Shown: positions 11,297 through 19,001 of the stretch, piece after piece | Layout: each line of letters starts with the position of its first letter | How positions within the stretch are numbered: position 1 is the stretch's first letter | Origin: Syntrophobacteraceae bacterium | GTDB taxonomy: Bacteria; Desulfobacterota; Syntrophobacteria; Syntrophobacterales; Syntrophobacteraceae | Direction: 5' to 3' | Assembly: GCA_025453975.1 (NCBI GenBank) | Contig: JALOPI010000016.1 | Coordinates: 1-63,923, forward strand | Length of the DNA stretch: 63,923 nt | Made by a program: the position numbers and the translations under genes | The notes under the pieces: generated by a model | The model's database searches: none | The model's input: only the letters and a program-made list of their open reading frames with translations | Told to the model about the DNA's origin: nothing

Positions 11297-11719
11297 CTAT
11301 TTGGGGAATTTCAAGACGACCGTCTGCCCGTCGTCGTCCTTCTCGGCTTTCAGCTGAAGCTCCAGACTGCTGTCGCGAATCCCCACGGCGAGGGAGGTCT
11401 CGCCCTCGTCGCCGTCGAAATGACCGATCTCCTTCACCACGTCGAATATCTTCTTTCCCACTTCCTTCCCCGGCGAGGGAAGCTCGGACTTTCTGAATTT
11501 GGCGACGACCTTCATCCCGCCATCCTCGTCGGAAGAGAGGGCGATGGACTTGGCATGGCTGTCGATACCGTAAAGAATGGCCAGGGCAAGCCATTTCAGT
11601 GCGGCATCGTCTTTGTCTTCTTCGTTCTTCAGAACCGACATTTCCCGTAGGGGCTCAGTATTGAGATAGCAGTCGCACATTTCCTGAACCTTGAGGTGAA
11701 AGCTGCGTTTATCCTTCAT
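11297..11719 (-). CDS. Conserved hypothetical protein, acidic, 140 aa
   Basis: Not recognised. The start at 11719 is chosen because AAGGAG lies about 9 bases upstream; the open frame continues to 11959 but that extension looks non-coding. It is soluble, rich in charged residues (Lys/Asp/Glu), with no signal peptide or membrane helix. It has a helical N-terminal half (FHLKVQEMCDCYLN, ALKWLALAILYGID) and a beta-rich C-terminal half (GMKVVAKFRKSE, SLELQLKAE, TVVLKFPK). It could be a small stress or regulatory protein; nothing more can be supported. Confidence 0.65.
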   Translation of the reverse strand: MKDKRSFHLKVQEMCDCYLNTEPLREMSVLKNEEDKDDAALKWLALAILYGIDSHAKSIALSSDEDGGMKVVAKFRKSELPSPGKEVGKKIFDVVKEIGHFDGDEGETSLAVGIRDSSLELQLKAEKDDDGQTVVLKFPK

Positions 11720-12183
11720 GGCTGAAGACTCCTTCCCGTGAAGCTGAATGGAACCTGTTCTTTCCCTGGGCAAAGCGGATGGCGCATCCCGCGGTCGATA
11801 TCCGTGAGCGTGGCACCTGCTGGTGCTCTCAGCCCTCAATGAGTTAAGGATAATGATCAACTCAGACACATCAAGCGGACGGAGCGTCACCAGACCGGCA
11901 TTTTCCCAAAGCCGCGACCATTCCCATGGAAGCCCCCGGCAGGAAGTTCCAGGATCCATGCATCACCGCCAGGCTCCAGCCTGAAGGGGGGCACCACCCA
12001 TGGAAAAATACCATGCCCCCATACGGTATTTACGTAGGACGCCCTATTCTTTTCCTCTGGGATTGTCGATATCTTGGAGGGTACAATTTCTGGGCCCTGC
12101 CGAGCTTCCGCCGGAGATCCATTGCGGCACGGGGAAGCCCCCGGAAGCGGAGCCGCCTCCCGCTCAATTTCAGCTGCCGTGAC
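11720..12183. promoter_or_regulatory. Divergent intergenic region with a dyad at 11840-11864
   Basis: A 464-base spacer between two divergently transcribed genes. TGAGTT (11840-11845) and AACTCA (11859-11864) form a perfect 6-bp inverted repeat with a 13-base AT-rich spacer, a plausible operator or promoter site. No other gene or repeat was seen. Confidence 0.35.
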
Positions 12184-13272
12184 ATGGGTAGTTTCATGGA
12201 AGTCGAAAAAGAAACTTTGAGAGTCCTTCTCGTGGAGAACAGCGAAGATGGCTACATCCTCGTTAGGGACATGCTCAGTGAAGCCCCGCGCTCTCGATTC
12301 GATCTCGACTGGGCCAGCGATTACGAGCGGGCGATCCAGGAGCTGGAGCTCAGGCGCCATGACGCCTACCTGATCGACTATGACCTCAAGGGCCGCAACG
12401 GGCTCGACATCCTCCACGAGGCCATCCAAAGGGGATGCAGGGCTCCGCTGGTGCTGCTCACCGGCAAGCCCGAGCGGGACATGGACATTGCCGCCGTGAG
12501 GGCGGGAGCCTCGGATTATCTCGTCAAGAGCGAGATGACGCCCCGTGCTCTTGAACGATCCATCCGCTATGCCATCGAAAGAAAGCGGGCCGAGGAAACC
12601 CTGAGGGATTCCCAGCACCAGCTGCGCCACCTTTCCGCCGAGCTGCTTCATGTCCAGGAGGAGGAGCGAAAGCTCATCGCCAGCGAGCTCCACGGAAACC
12701 TGGGTCAGCTGCTGGTCGCCGTCAAGCTGGGTGTCGAGAATACCCTGGCTCAGCTCAAAAAGGGGCGACGCTCGCCCAGCAGGCTGGAGCCCCTCGTCCC
12801 TGTTCTCCAGCACGCCATCGAGGAGGTTCGGCTCCTCTACACCCGGCTGCGCCCGATCATTCTGGATGACCTGGGAATCGTCGCGACCTTGAAATGGTAC
12901 TGCCGGGAGTTCACGCATCTGCACCCGGAAGTGGACGTCGACGCTTCCATCGAGGTCGAGGAAGCGGATATCGCCGACTGCCTGAAGGTGGTCATCTACA
13001 GACTGGTTCAGGATGCCCTCGAGATCACCATCAATGGGGGGACGGACAAGAAGGTCACCCTTAACCTGAAAAAAATGCATAAGGAGCTCTTCCTCTCCAT
13101 CACCTCGGTACCCTCTCCCGCCAAGGCTCACCCCCTGTCCGCCGGGCTTTGCGCCCAGAAATCACTGACACTCGCCGCCATGAGAGAGCGGACGGCCCTT
13201 TCGGGCGGACGCTTTCGTGGGGAGTCGGACGGGGCGGGGGCAATGACCACCCATATGGCCTGGCCCCTCTAA
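12184..13272 (+). CDS. Response regulator-histidine kinase fusion with degenerate ATPase domain
   Basis: 362 residues. An N-terminal receiver domain (VLLVENSEDG; D65 in LIDYDLKGRNG; switch Lys in YLVKSE) is fused to a NarL-partner-type (HisKA_3-like) dimerisation helix, with H170 in EEERKLIASELHGNLGQ. The C-terminal ATPase-like part keeps the overall outline (YRLVQDAL ... AAMRERTALSGG) but the N-box Asn residues and the DDG-type G1 motif are missing, replaced by EITINGG and SITSVPSPA. ATP binding is therefore doubtful. It may be a phosphate acceptor or scaffold. The start is uncertain between ATG 12184 and 12196, as neither has a strong Shine-Dalgarno sequence. It is convergent with the aldolase, 24 bases away. 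Confidence 0.8.
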   Translation: MGSFMEVEKETLRVLLVENSEDGYILVRDMLSEAPRSRFDLDWASDYERAIQELELRRHDAYLIDYDLKGRNGLDILHEAIQRGCRAPLVLLTGKPERDMDIAAVRAGASDYLVKSEMTPRALERSIRYAIERKRAEETLRDSQHQLRHLSAELLHVQEEERKLIASELHGNLGQLLVAVKLGVENTLAQLKKGRRSPSRLEPLVPVLQHAIEEVRLLYTRLRPIILDDLGIVATLKWYCREFTHLHPEVDVDASIEVEEADIADCLKVVIYRLVQDALEITINGGTDKKVTLNLKKMHKELFLSITSVPSPAKAHPLSAGLCAQKSLTLAAMRERTALSGGRFRGESDGAGAMTTHMAWPL

Positions 13273-13296
13273 ATCCGCACAACGAGTAAGCCAGAC

Positions 13297-13932
13297 TCAA
13301 TAGAAAAGCGCATCCAGCTTTCCCAGCAAATCCTTGGGCAAAGGCTGTAATGCCCCATGGCTCAGGAGATGGGCGTAAAAGAGCGTGTGGGCGGCATGCT
13401 CGAGCTTCTCCAGCCTGAGCAGGGCGTCGTGGGGCGTCGCTCCCATGGTGACGGCCCCGTGCCGCTCCAGCAATATGGCCTGGTGATCAGCCACCAGCGC
13501 CTCGATGGACCGGGGGACCTCGTCCGTTGTCGGTGTGGCGTAGGGGGCCGTGGGGACCGAGCCGAAGCTCAGGTAAACCTCCGGCAGCGCCTCGGCCATG
13601 AACGGAATGGAGGCCAGGGTGAAAGCCGTCAGCATGGGGGGGTGAGCGTGGACGATGGCCCGGATGTCGGGCCGACGGGCATAGATCAGGGTGTGCATGC
13701 GGATTTCGCTCGAAGGTCTGGATCGTCCCTGAAGGACTTCACCCTGTAGATCGACGAGGAGCATGTCCAGGGGAAGAAGCTCTCCCTTGGACTTGCCGCT
13801 GGGCGTGACGAGGAAGCGCTCCGACCCCACCCGGCAGCTGACGTTTCCGTCGGTGGCGGCCACGAGGCCGCTCACCTGAAGTCTCTGGCAAACCTGGACG
13901 AGAGCCGTCCGCTCCCCGCCATGGTCGTTCAT
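13297..13932 (-). CDS. Class II aldolase/adducin family protein
   Basis: A 211-residue protein of the fuculose-phosphate aldolase/ribulose-5-phosphate epimerase fold. The zinc ligands are visible: H95 and H97 in VHAHPP and H158 in LERHGAVT; E76 (PSSEIRMH) matches the catalytic acid position. The N-terminal ATDGNVSCR and TPSGKSKGEL phosphate-binding motifs are intact, so a Zn-dependent aldol cleavage of a phosphorylated sugar or a related reaction is expected. ATG 13932 has GAGGAG 6 bases upstream. No sugar pathway genes adjoin it, so the substrate is unresolved. Confidence 0.87.
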   Translation of the reverse strand: MNDHGGERTALVQVCQRLQVSGLVAATDGNVSCRVGSERFLVTPSGKSKGELLPLDMLLVDLQGEVLQGRSRPSSEIRMHTLIYARRPDIRAIVHAHPPMLTAFTLASIPFMAEALPEVYLSFGSVPTAPYATPTTDEVPRSIEALVADHQAILLERHGAVTMGATPHDALLRLEKLEHAAHTLFYAHLLSHGALQPLPKDLLGKLDALFY

Positions 13933-14078
13933 TTCTGCTCCTCTCCCGGATCCTGAGGCTCGTGGAGGTCGACACTGCTTTTGACCTTGTTTTGTTGGGG
14001 CAGTTTATATAAAGGAAATGGGTTTGTGAAGCCATCGCTCGGAATCGGGTCCATTCCCTTGGAGACAGGCAAAGCCCC

Positions 14079-15230
14079 ATGATCAAATGGTTCAAGCGGA
14101 GAAGAGCGGAGCGCGACGCGGCATCCGAGTCGGATAGACCCGGGGCGCCTGGGAACGTGTCCGAGGGAGAACCGCTGGAGGACCTGCCTCCAGAGCCTCG
14201 GGACACATGGGAGGAGGAGCTTGAGCCGTCGGAGGAATGGGACGAAATCTCCCCGGAAACCGACGGTGAGCAGGAGGGCTGGTCACCGGCTTACGAGGGA
14301 GAGGTCCAATCCGCGGGCCCTAAACGCTGGGGCGGCAGAGTGAGGGAGCGGCTCCGCAAGACGCGGGAGCGGCTGGTATATCGCCTGGACCGCCTCTTCG
14401 CCGGCCGAAAGCAGCTCGACGAGGATGTTATCGAGGAGCTCGAGGAGATCCTCATCACCTCGGACCTCGGCATCCGGACAACCCAGCGCCTCCTCCAGCA
14501 TGTGACCGAGGGCATCCGTCGCCAGGAGCTCAAGGATGCCGAGGTGCTCAGACAGCGGCTGCGCGAGGACATCCGAAGCCTCCTGTCCCTGGAGGCCCCC
14601 CCCTGGGACTTCGAGAGCCACCGGCCCTTCGTCATCCTGGCCGTGGGAGTCAACGGCGTCGGTAAGACGACCACCGTGGGGAAGCTGGCTCACCGGCTGA
14701 AGCAGGAAGGGCGCAGCGTCATGCTGGTGGCTGCGGACACCTTCCGGGCCGCCGCCGTCGAGCAGCTCATTCTATGGGGCCAGAGGACCCAGGTCCCCGT
14801 CGTCCACCAGAAGAGCGGCTCGGACCCCTCGGCGGTGGCGTTCGACGCCATCGATGCCGCCGTGGCCCGCGGCGTCGACGTGGTGCTCCTCGACACGGCC
14901 GGTCGCATGCACACCAAGGCGAACCTCATGGAGGAGCTGAAGAAGATCCAGCGGGTCATCTCCAGGAAGCTTCCGGGGGCTCCCCACGAGATCCTCCTGG
15001 TCCTGGACGCCACGACGGGCCAGAACGCTCTCTCCCAGGCACGGCAGTTCAAGGAAGGCGTGGGCGTGACGGGAATCATCCTCACCAAGCTGGACGGAAC
15101 GGCCAAGGGGGGCATCGTCACCGCCATCTGCGAGGAAACGGGGGTGCCCGTCCGCTTCATCGGCATTGGCGAGCATGTGGATGATCTGCGGCCCTTCGAT
15201 GCGGACGAATTCAGCCGCGCTCTGTTCTGA
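14079..15230 (+). CDS. ftsY: Signal recognition particle receptor FtsY
   Basis: 383 residues. An acidic N-terminal A region with a basic start (MIKWFKRRR) precedes the N domain (about 85-180) and the GTPase G domain. G-domain motifs: P-loop GVNGVGKTTTVGK with K196, AADTFRAAAVEQL, DTAGRMHTKANLMEEL, TKLDGTAKGG and the closing GIGEHVDDLRPFD. FtsY docks SRP-ribosome complexes at the inner membrane for co-translational insertion. The acidic N-terminus resembles proteobacterial FtsY but is shorter than in enterics. It is followed 23 bases later by the CoA-transferase family gene. Confidence 0.97.
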   Translation: MIKWFKRRRAERDAASESDRPGAPGNVSEGEPLEDLPPEPRDTWEEELEPSEEWDEISPETDGEQEGWSPAYEGEVQSAGPKRWGGRVRERLRKTRERLVYRLDRLFAGRKQLDEDVIEELEEILITSDLGIRTTQRLLQHVTEGIRRQELKDAEVLRQRLREDIRSLLSLEAPPWDFESHRPFVILAVGVNGVGKTTTVGKLAHRLKQEGRSVMLVAADTFRAAAVEQLILWGQRTQVPVVHQKSGSDPSAVAFDAIDAAVARGVDVVLLDTAGRMHTKANLMEELKKIQRVISRKLPGAPHEILLVLDATTGQNALSQARQFKEGVGVTGIILTKLDGTAKGGIVTAICEETGVPVRFIGIGEHVDDLRPFDADEFSRALF

Positions 15231-15253
15231 CGGGGTGACGGGAAAGGATATTC

Positions 15254-16432
15254 ATGCAGGGTGCTCTGGACGGAATCAAGGTGCTGGACCTCTCGCGGCT
15301 GCTGCCGGGGCCGTTCTGCTCGATGCTCATGGCGGACCTGGGGGCCGATGTCATCAAGGTCGAGGACCCGGGCGTCGGCGACTACATCCGCTGGTGGCCT
15401 CCCAAAATCGGTAAGAACAGCGGGTTTCATGTGGTCCTGAACCGCAACAAGCGCTCACTGACCCTGAACCTCAAATCCCCGGAGGGGAGGGACATTTTCC
15501 TGAAGCTCGCCCGGGATGCCGACGTCGTCCTGGAGGGCTTCCGACCGGGGGTGATGAAGAAGCTCGGCCTGGATTACCCCGTCCTCAAGACCGTCAATCC
15601 CGGTATCGTCTGCTGCGCCATCTCGGGCTACGGGCAGGAGGGTGACCGCGCGCGGAAAGCCGGCCACGACATCAACTACCTGGCCCTCAACGGGGTCCTC
15701 TCCCACAGCGGACGCTCGGGGCGGCCCACGGTTCCCGGAGTCCAGATCGCCGACCTGGGCGGCGGAGGGCTTTTGGCGGCCTTCAGCATTCTGGCGGCAC
15801 TGCTGGCTCGCCAGCGCACCGGGGAAGGTCAGTTCGTCGACATCTCCATGACGGACGGAGCCATGGCCTGGAACTGCCTGCGGTGGGGCCAGTTCATCGC
15901 CGACGGCCGAACCCCGTCACCCGGGGACGATTTCCTGAACCACGGCTACGCATGCTACAACGTATACGAAACGAAAGACGGCCGCTTCATGGCCCTGGGA
16001 GCCCTGGAGCCCCAGTTCTGGAAAGCATTCTGCCAGGCCATGGAGCAGCCCCGGTGGGACCGCCCGGACTACTTCGACCCCGGACCGCACCAGGCCGCCC
16101 TGGAAGCCGAGATCCAGGCGGCGTTCAAGGATAGGGACCAGGCCGAATGGGTCGAGATCCTTGGGAAATACGACTGCTGCTGCGAGCCGGTGCTCAGCCT
16201 GGCCGAAGCGATGGATGACGGGGCTCTGCGGGCAAGGGGGATGGTGGTGGAGCTCATCCATGAAAGCTGGGGATCGTATCGTCAGCTGGGGATCGCGCCC
16301 AGGCTCTCGGCAACGCCGGGAGCGATGCGAAGCCATGCTCCCGAACTGGGCGAGCACACGGCTTCGATTCTGCTCGATCTCGGCTACGACCAGTCCCGCA
16401 TGGACCGGCTCAAGGCGGAGGGGATCGTTTGA
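15254..16432 (+). CDS. CaiB/BaiF (family III) CoA-transferase or AMACR-like racemase
   Basis: 392 residues with the family N-terminus (VLDLSRLLPGPFCSMLMADLGADVIKVED). The GHDINYLAL motif (H138, D139) is shared with alpha-methylacyl-CoA racemase, and IADLGGGG (D167) lies where the racemase has its second catalytic acid. This makes an acyl-CoA racemase (epimerising 2-methylacyl-CoA) at least as likely as a formyl-CoA-type transferase. The ATG follows GGAAAGGA by 5 bases. It lies close behind ftsY on the same strand but is not functionally related. No acyl-CoA pathway genes are adjacent. Confidence 0.85.
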   Translation: MQGALDGIKVLDLSRLLPGPFCSMLMADLGADVIKVEDPGVGDYIRWWPPKIGKNSGFHVVLNRNKRSLTLNLKSPEGRDIFLKLARDADVVLEGFRPGVMKKLGLDYPVLKTVNPGIVCCAISGYGQEGDRARKAGHDINYLALNGVLSHSGRSGRPTVPGVQIADLGGGGLLAAFSILAALLARQRTGEGQFVDISMTDGAMAWNCLRWGQFIADGRTPSPGDDFLNHGYACYNVYETKDGRFMALGALEPQFWKAFCQAMEQPRWDRPDYFDPGPHQAALEAEIQAAFKDRDQAEWVEILGKYDCCCEPVLSLAEAMDDGALRARGMVVELIHESWGSYRQLGIAPRLSATPGAMRSHAPELGEHTASILLDLGYDQSRMDRLKAEGIV

Positions 16433-16473
16433 AAGCCAGACCCGCTTCCCTGGAAGCGGGGTCGGGCTCCCTC

Positions 16474-16728
16474 TCAGCGGGTGTGGCCGGGCAGCTGAAT
16501 GGTGGTGCAGCTCTTGCCGGGAGCGCAGGTTCGAGTGGTGGCGCAGGGGGAGGAAGCTGCCTTTTCGCTGGAAGAGCTCCCCATGGAATAGCTCACCTGG
16601 CTGAGGACGCGCTCCAGCTCCTCGCCCTGGCATTCGGGGCATGTCAGATCGGCCGGATCCGACGAGCTGGAGAAGAGGACTTCCTGGATGTGGCCGCACC
16701 GGGCGCAGCGAAATTCGTAGATGGGCAT
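16474..16728 (-). CDS. FmdB-type zinc-ribbon regulatory protein
   Basis: An 84-residue protein opening with MPIYEFRCARCGHIQEVL and a second CPEC at about residues 33-36, giving the two CxxC knuckles of an FmdB/CxxC-CxxC-SSSS zinc ribbon. The tail holds the typical Ser cluster (SMGSSSSEKAASS) and extra Cys residues. The start at 16728 is set by AAAGGAG 7 bases upstream and by the conserved MPIYEF opening; the open frame continues upstream but is not conserved in character. Its role is probably small regulatory or metal binding and is not established. Confidence 0.88.
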   Translation of the reverse strand: MPIYEFRCARCGHIQEVLFSSSSDPADLTCPECQGEELERVLSQVSYSMGSSSSEKAASSPCATTRTCAPGKSCTTIQLPGHTR

Positions 16729-17070
16729 GGGCTCTCCTTTGGGTGAAAGACGGGGAATCTCCCTGGAATCCGCTGAGCTTTTAACAAATGGCGATCCGGG
16801 AGTCAAACCATCCTCCAGGCATCCCGGCCAAGTCCGCCCCGGCATTCCCGCCCGGCTTGACCGGGGCGGGCCGGCCCCGCCATCCTCTGGAATGTAGCCC
16901 GAGCCTTGAAGCTCGTTGAGATCTACTCCATGGGGGACAAAACCCTGGTTTCCGCGCATCGCGGGGGCGAACCATCTTCCACTCCCGCAAAGGAGCTGCC
17001 GCGGATTTGGACAGCTGGCGAGAACCTGCGAGAATGAAGTTCTTCAACCTTATCGAGCAGTGATGATTCC
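16729..17070. repeat. Intergenic region with GC-rich inverted repeats
   Basis: A 342-base gap. CCGCCCCGG (16834-16842) and CCGGGGCGG (16861-16869) form a perfect 9-bp inverted repeat, overlapping further GGGC/GCCC arms up to about 16880. The following AATGTAGCCCGAGCC tract resembles dispersed intergenic repeats. No gene is supported here. Confidence 0.4.
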
Positions 17071-17958
17071 GTGCCTCCTCTTTGCGCCCCCGACGAGAAC
17101 CTGAGCTGTTTCGGGTGCTGCCCGCCCATCCGGCCCCGTCATTACGATCCCCTGGATTTCGTGGGCAGCCTGAGACGGGAGCTCATGGACAACCGGGAAT
17201 CCTTTGGAAAGGCCCCCCTTCAGGCGAAGCCCATCATCGGTTATCATTGCTGGGCCCTGGGCTTTCTGGATTCAAGCAATGGAAGGGCAGGCTGCCTGCT
17301 GCACCCCTCGCGGCACGGGGGAAAGGATCTGCGGGGGCTCGTCGATTACGGCGGCAAATGCCGGCGAGAGAGCTGCGGAGCGGCGCGGGTTTTCGATCGC
17401 CTGCCCGTCGAGGGTCAGGCATTCTGGCTGCCCCTGGTGCGCGGGCTGAACCCGTTTTATTTTTCCAGTCGCCGGGCCAATCCTCTCTTTCACATCCTTC
17501 CCTGGGGAGCGTGCCTCCTGGAGCGTCTGCGGCACGATGCAGTCGGCCGGGGATGGTCCGTGACGGAGCTTCTATACTGGCGGCCTTTCCTGGTGCACCC
17601 GGACTGGTGGCCCAAGGCCCATCGCTACCTCTTCCACCTGGCGCTGGAGCAGCCGGGAGCCTTCGGCGGAACCAGCGAGGCCGTGGAGGGACTTGCGCGG
17701 GAGATTCTGGAGGGGATCGGCCGCCTGGAAGCTATCCAGGATCTCGGGTCCCCCGCCCCTTCCGGCAAGCTGATCTGGACACACCAGGCATCCGAGCCGC
17801 CCGCCTTTCTGGACTTCCTGCGGCTGGCCCTGGAAATCGAAAGAGTGGACCCGGCGCGACTCCCGCCGGCGAGAAAAGCCATGGAAGGGCTCTCGAGGGA
17901 GATCGCGGCTCGGAGGGCCCCTGGCGAGGGCCGCCTTCGTCCCTGGAAGGTCGTATGA
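17071..17958 (+). CDS. Uncharacterised Cys-rich protein
   Basis: 295 residues, not assigned to a named family. The N-terminal third carries a conserved-looking Cys set: C13, C16, C17 (LSCFGCCPP), C60 (YHCWALGFLD), C75 (GCLLHPS), C97 and C102 (GGKCRRESC), suggesting a zinc or Fe-S site. The rest is mainly helical with Trp- and Tyr-rich stretches (LLYWRPFLVHPDWWPK). There is no signal peptide. The start is GTG 17071 without a good ribosome binding site, so it may be wrong by a few codons. It ends 61 bases before a second Cys-cluster protein and then recCB, all on the same strand. A link to DNA repair is contextual only. Confidence 0.65.
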   Translation: MPPLCAPDENLSCFGCCPPIRPRHYDPLDFVGSLRRELMDNRESFGKAPLQAKPIIGYHCWALGFLDSSNGRAGCLLHPSRHGGKDLRGLVDYGGKCRRESCGAARVFDRLPVEGQAFWLPLVRGLNPFYFSSRRANPLFHILPWGACLLERLRHDAVGRGWSVTELLYWRPFLVHPDWWPKAHRYLFHLALEQPGAFGGTSEAVEGLAREILEGIGRLEAIQDLGSPAPSGKLIWTHQASEPPAFLDFLRLALEIERVDPARLPPARKAMEGLSREIAARRAPGEGRLRPWKVV

Positions 17959-18019
17959 AACCCGAAACAAGGCTCGGCGGCGGTCGAATCCGGTGCCGGG
18001 CGGGAGAAAAGATCACATC

Positions 18020-18982
18020 ATGACCCCGCTTTCCGAAAGACCCCATGAAGCCCAGCCTGGAAAGCCATCTTTTCCTGCGGACTGGGATATCGATACACTT
18101 CGAGTCAACTGGAGGGAGCACCTGGAGCGCATCTTCCGCGACGAGGAGATTCCCATCCCCGTCAAGCGCGTGATCCGGCAGGTGGAGGGCAGCCCGGTAT
18201 ACCAGGAGATCCTGGCTCGCTGGAAGGACATGAAAGGCGACGAGCGTCTCAAGAACTGGAAGCTGCTCCTGGAGCAGAGCGGAAAATCCCTGGAGGAGAT
18301 CCTGCCGGCCTGCATGATGTGTGGCGAATGCTGCCGTCGGGGAAGCCCTACCCTTCAGCTGGAGGATCTGGAGCTGCTCAAGGAGGGGAGGCTCCCCTGG
18401 GATCAGGTTTACACCCTTCGGCGGGGCCAGCCCGTCCACTCGCCGTTTAAAAACGAGCTGTCGTTCCTGGTGGATGAGCGGATGAAGGTTCGCGAAAAGC
18501 CCGGAGCCCGGGAGTGCGTCTTCTTCGACCACGCCACCGATCAGTGTCTGGTCTACGCCGATCGGCCGGCTCAGTGCCGGGCCCAGGCCTGCTGGGACCC
18601 CACGATGGCCGAGGACCTCTCCCGGCAGCCCTACCTGACGCGGCGCGATGTCTTCGCCGACGTCGAGCTGCTCCTGGACCTCATGGCGGAGCACGACCGC
18701 CGGTGCTCATTCGATTCCCTCAAGGAGGCTTTCGATCGGTTGGCGGCGGGCGGGACCGAGGCCCTGGACGAGATCCTCGGCCTTCTGGCCTACGAGGATC
18801 ATTTCCGCCATTTCCTGGGCGAGCAGCTCAAGATCCCGGACGAGAGCCTGGACCTGGTCTTCGGAAAGAGCCTGGCCGACCTGGTACCCCTTTTCGGGTT
18901 CCAGGTCGTGGAGGAGCCCGACGGCACCAGGTGCCTCGTGCCCGACAACGGGGAAGCTTCGGCTGCGCCAGGGAATGATTGA
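18020..18982 (+). CDS. YkgJ-family Cys-cluster protein with long C-terminal extension
   Basis: 320 residues. The core is the YkgJ (CxxCxxCC) pattern: PACMMCGECCRRGSPT near 95-110, then ARECVFFDHATDQCLVY and RPAQCRAQACW near 165-195, the usual zinc or iron-sulfur binding arrangement of this family. The ~90-residue N-terminal and ~120-residue C-terminal parts are extra to the minimal family length; the C-terminal part is helical (ALDEILGLLAYEDHFRHFLGEQL). ATG 18020 follows a weak GGGAG. It ends 19 bases before recC, so co-transcription is likely. Biochemical role is unknown. Confidence 0.75.
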   Translation: MTPLSERPHEAQPGKPSFPADWDIDTLRVNWREHLERIFRDEEIPIPVKRVIRQVEGSPVYQEILARWKDMKGDERLKNWKLLLEQSGKSLEEILPACMMCGECCRRGSPTLQLEDLELLKEGRLPWDQVYTLRRGQPVHSPFKNELSFLVDERMKVREKPGARECVFFDHATDQCLVYADRPAQCRAQACWDPTMAEDLSRQPYLTRRDVFADVELLLDLMAEHDRRCSFDSLKEAFDRLAAGGTEALDEILGLLAYEDHFRHFLGEQLKIPDESLDLVFGKSLADLVPLFGFQVVEEPDGTRCLVPDNGEASAAPGND

Positions 18983-19001
18983 GCGTTCACGGAGCGGCTC
19001 C

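Noticed and set aside
18648-19001. In-frame extension ahead of recC
   Set aside because: It overlaps the YkgJ-type gene in another frame and has Ser/Arg/Trp-rich low-information sequence; recC starts at 19002.
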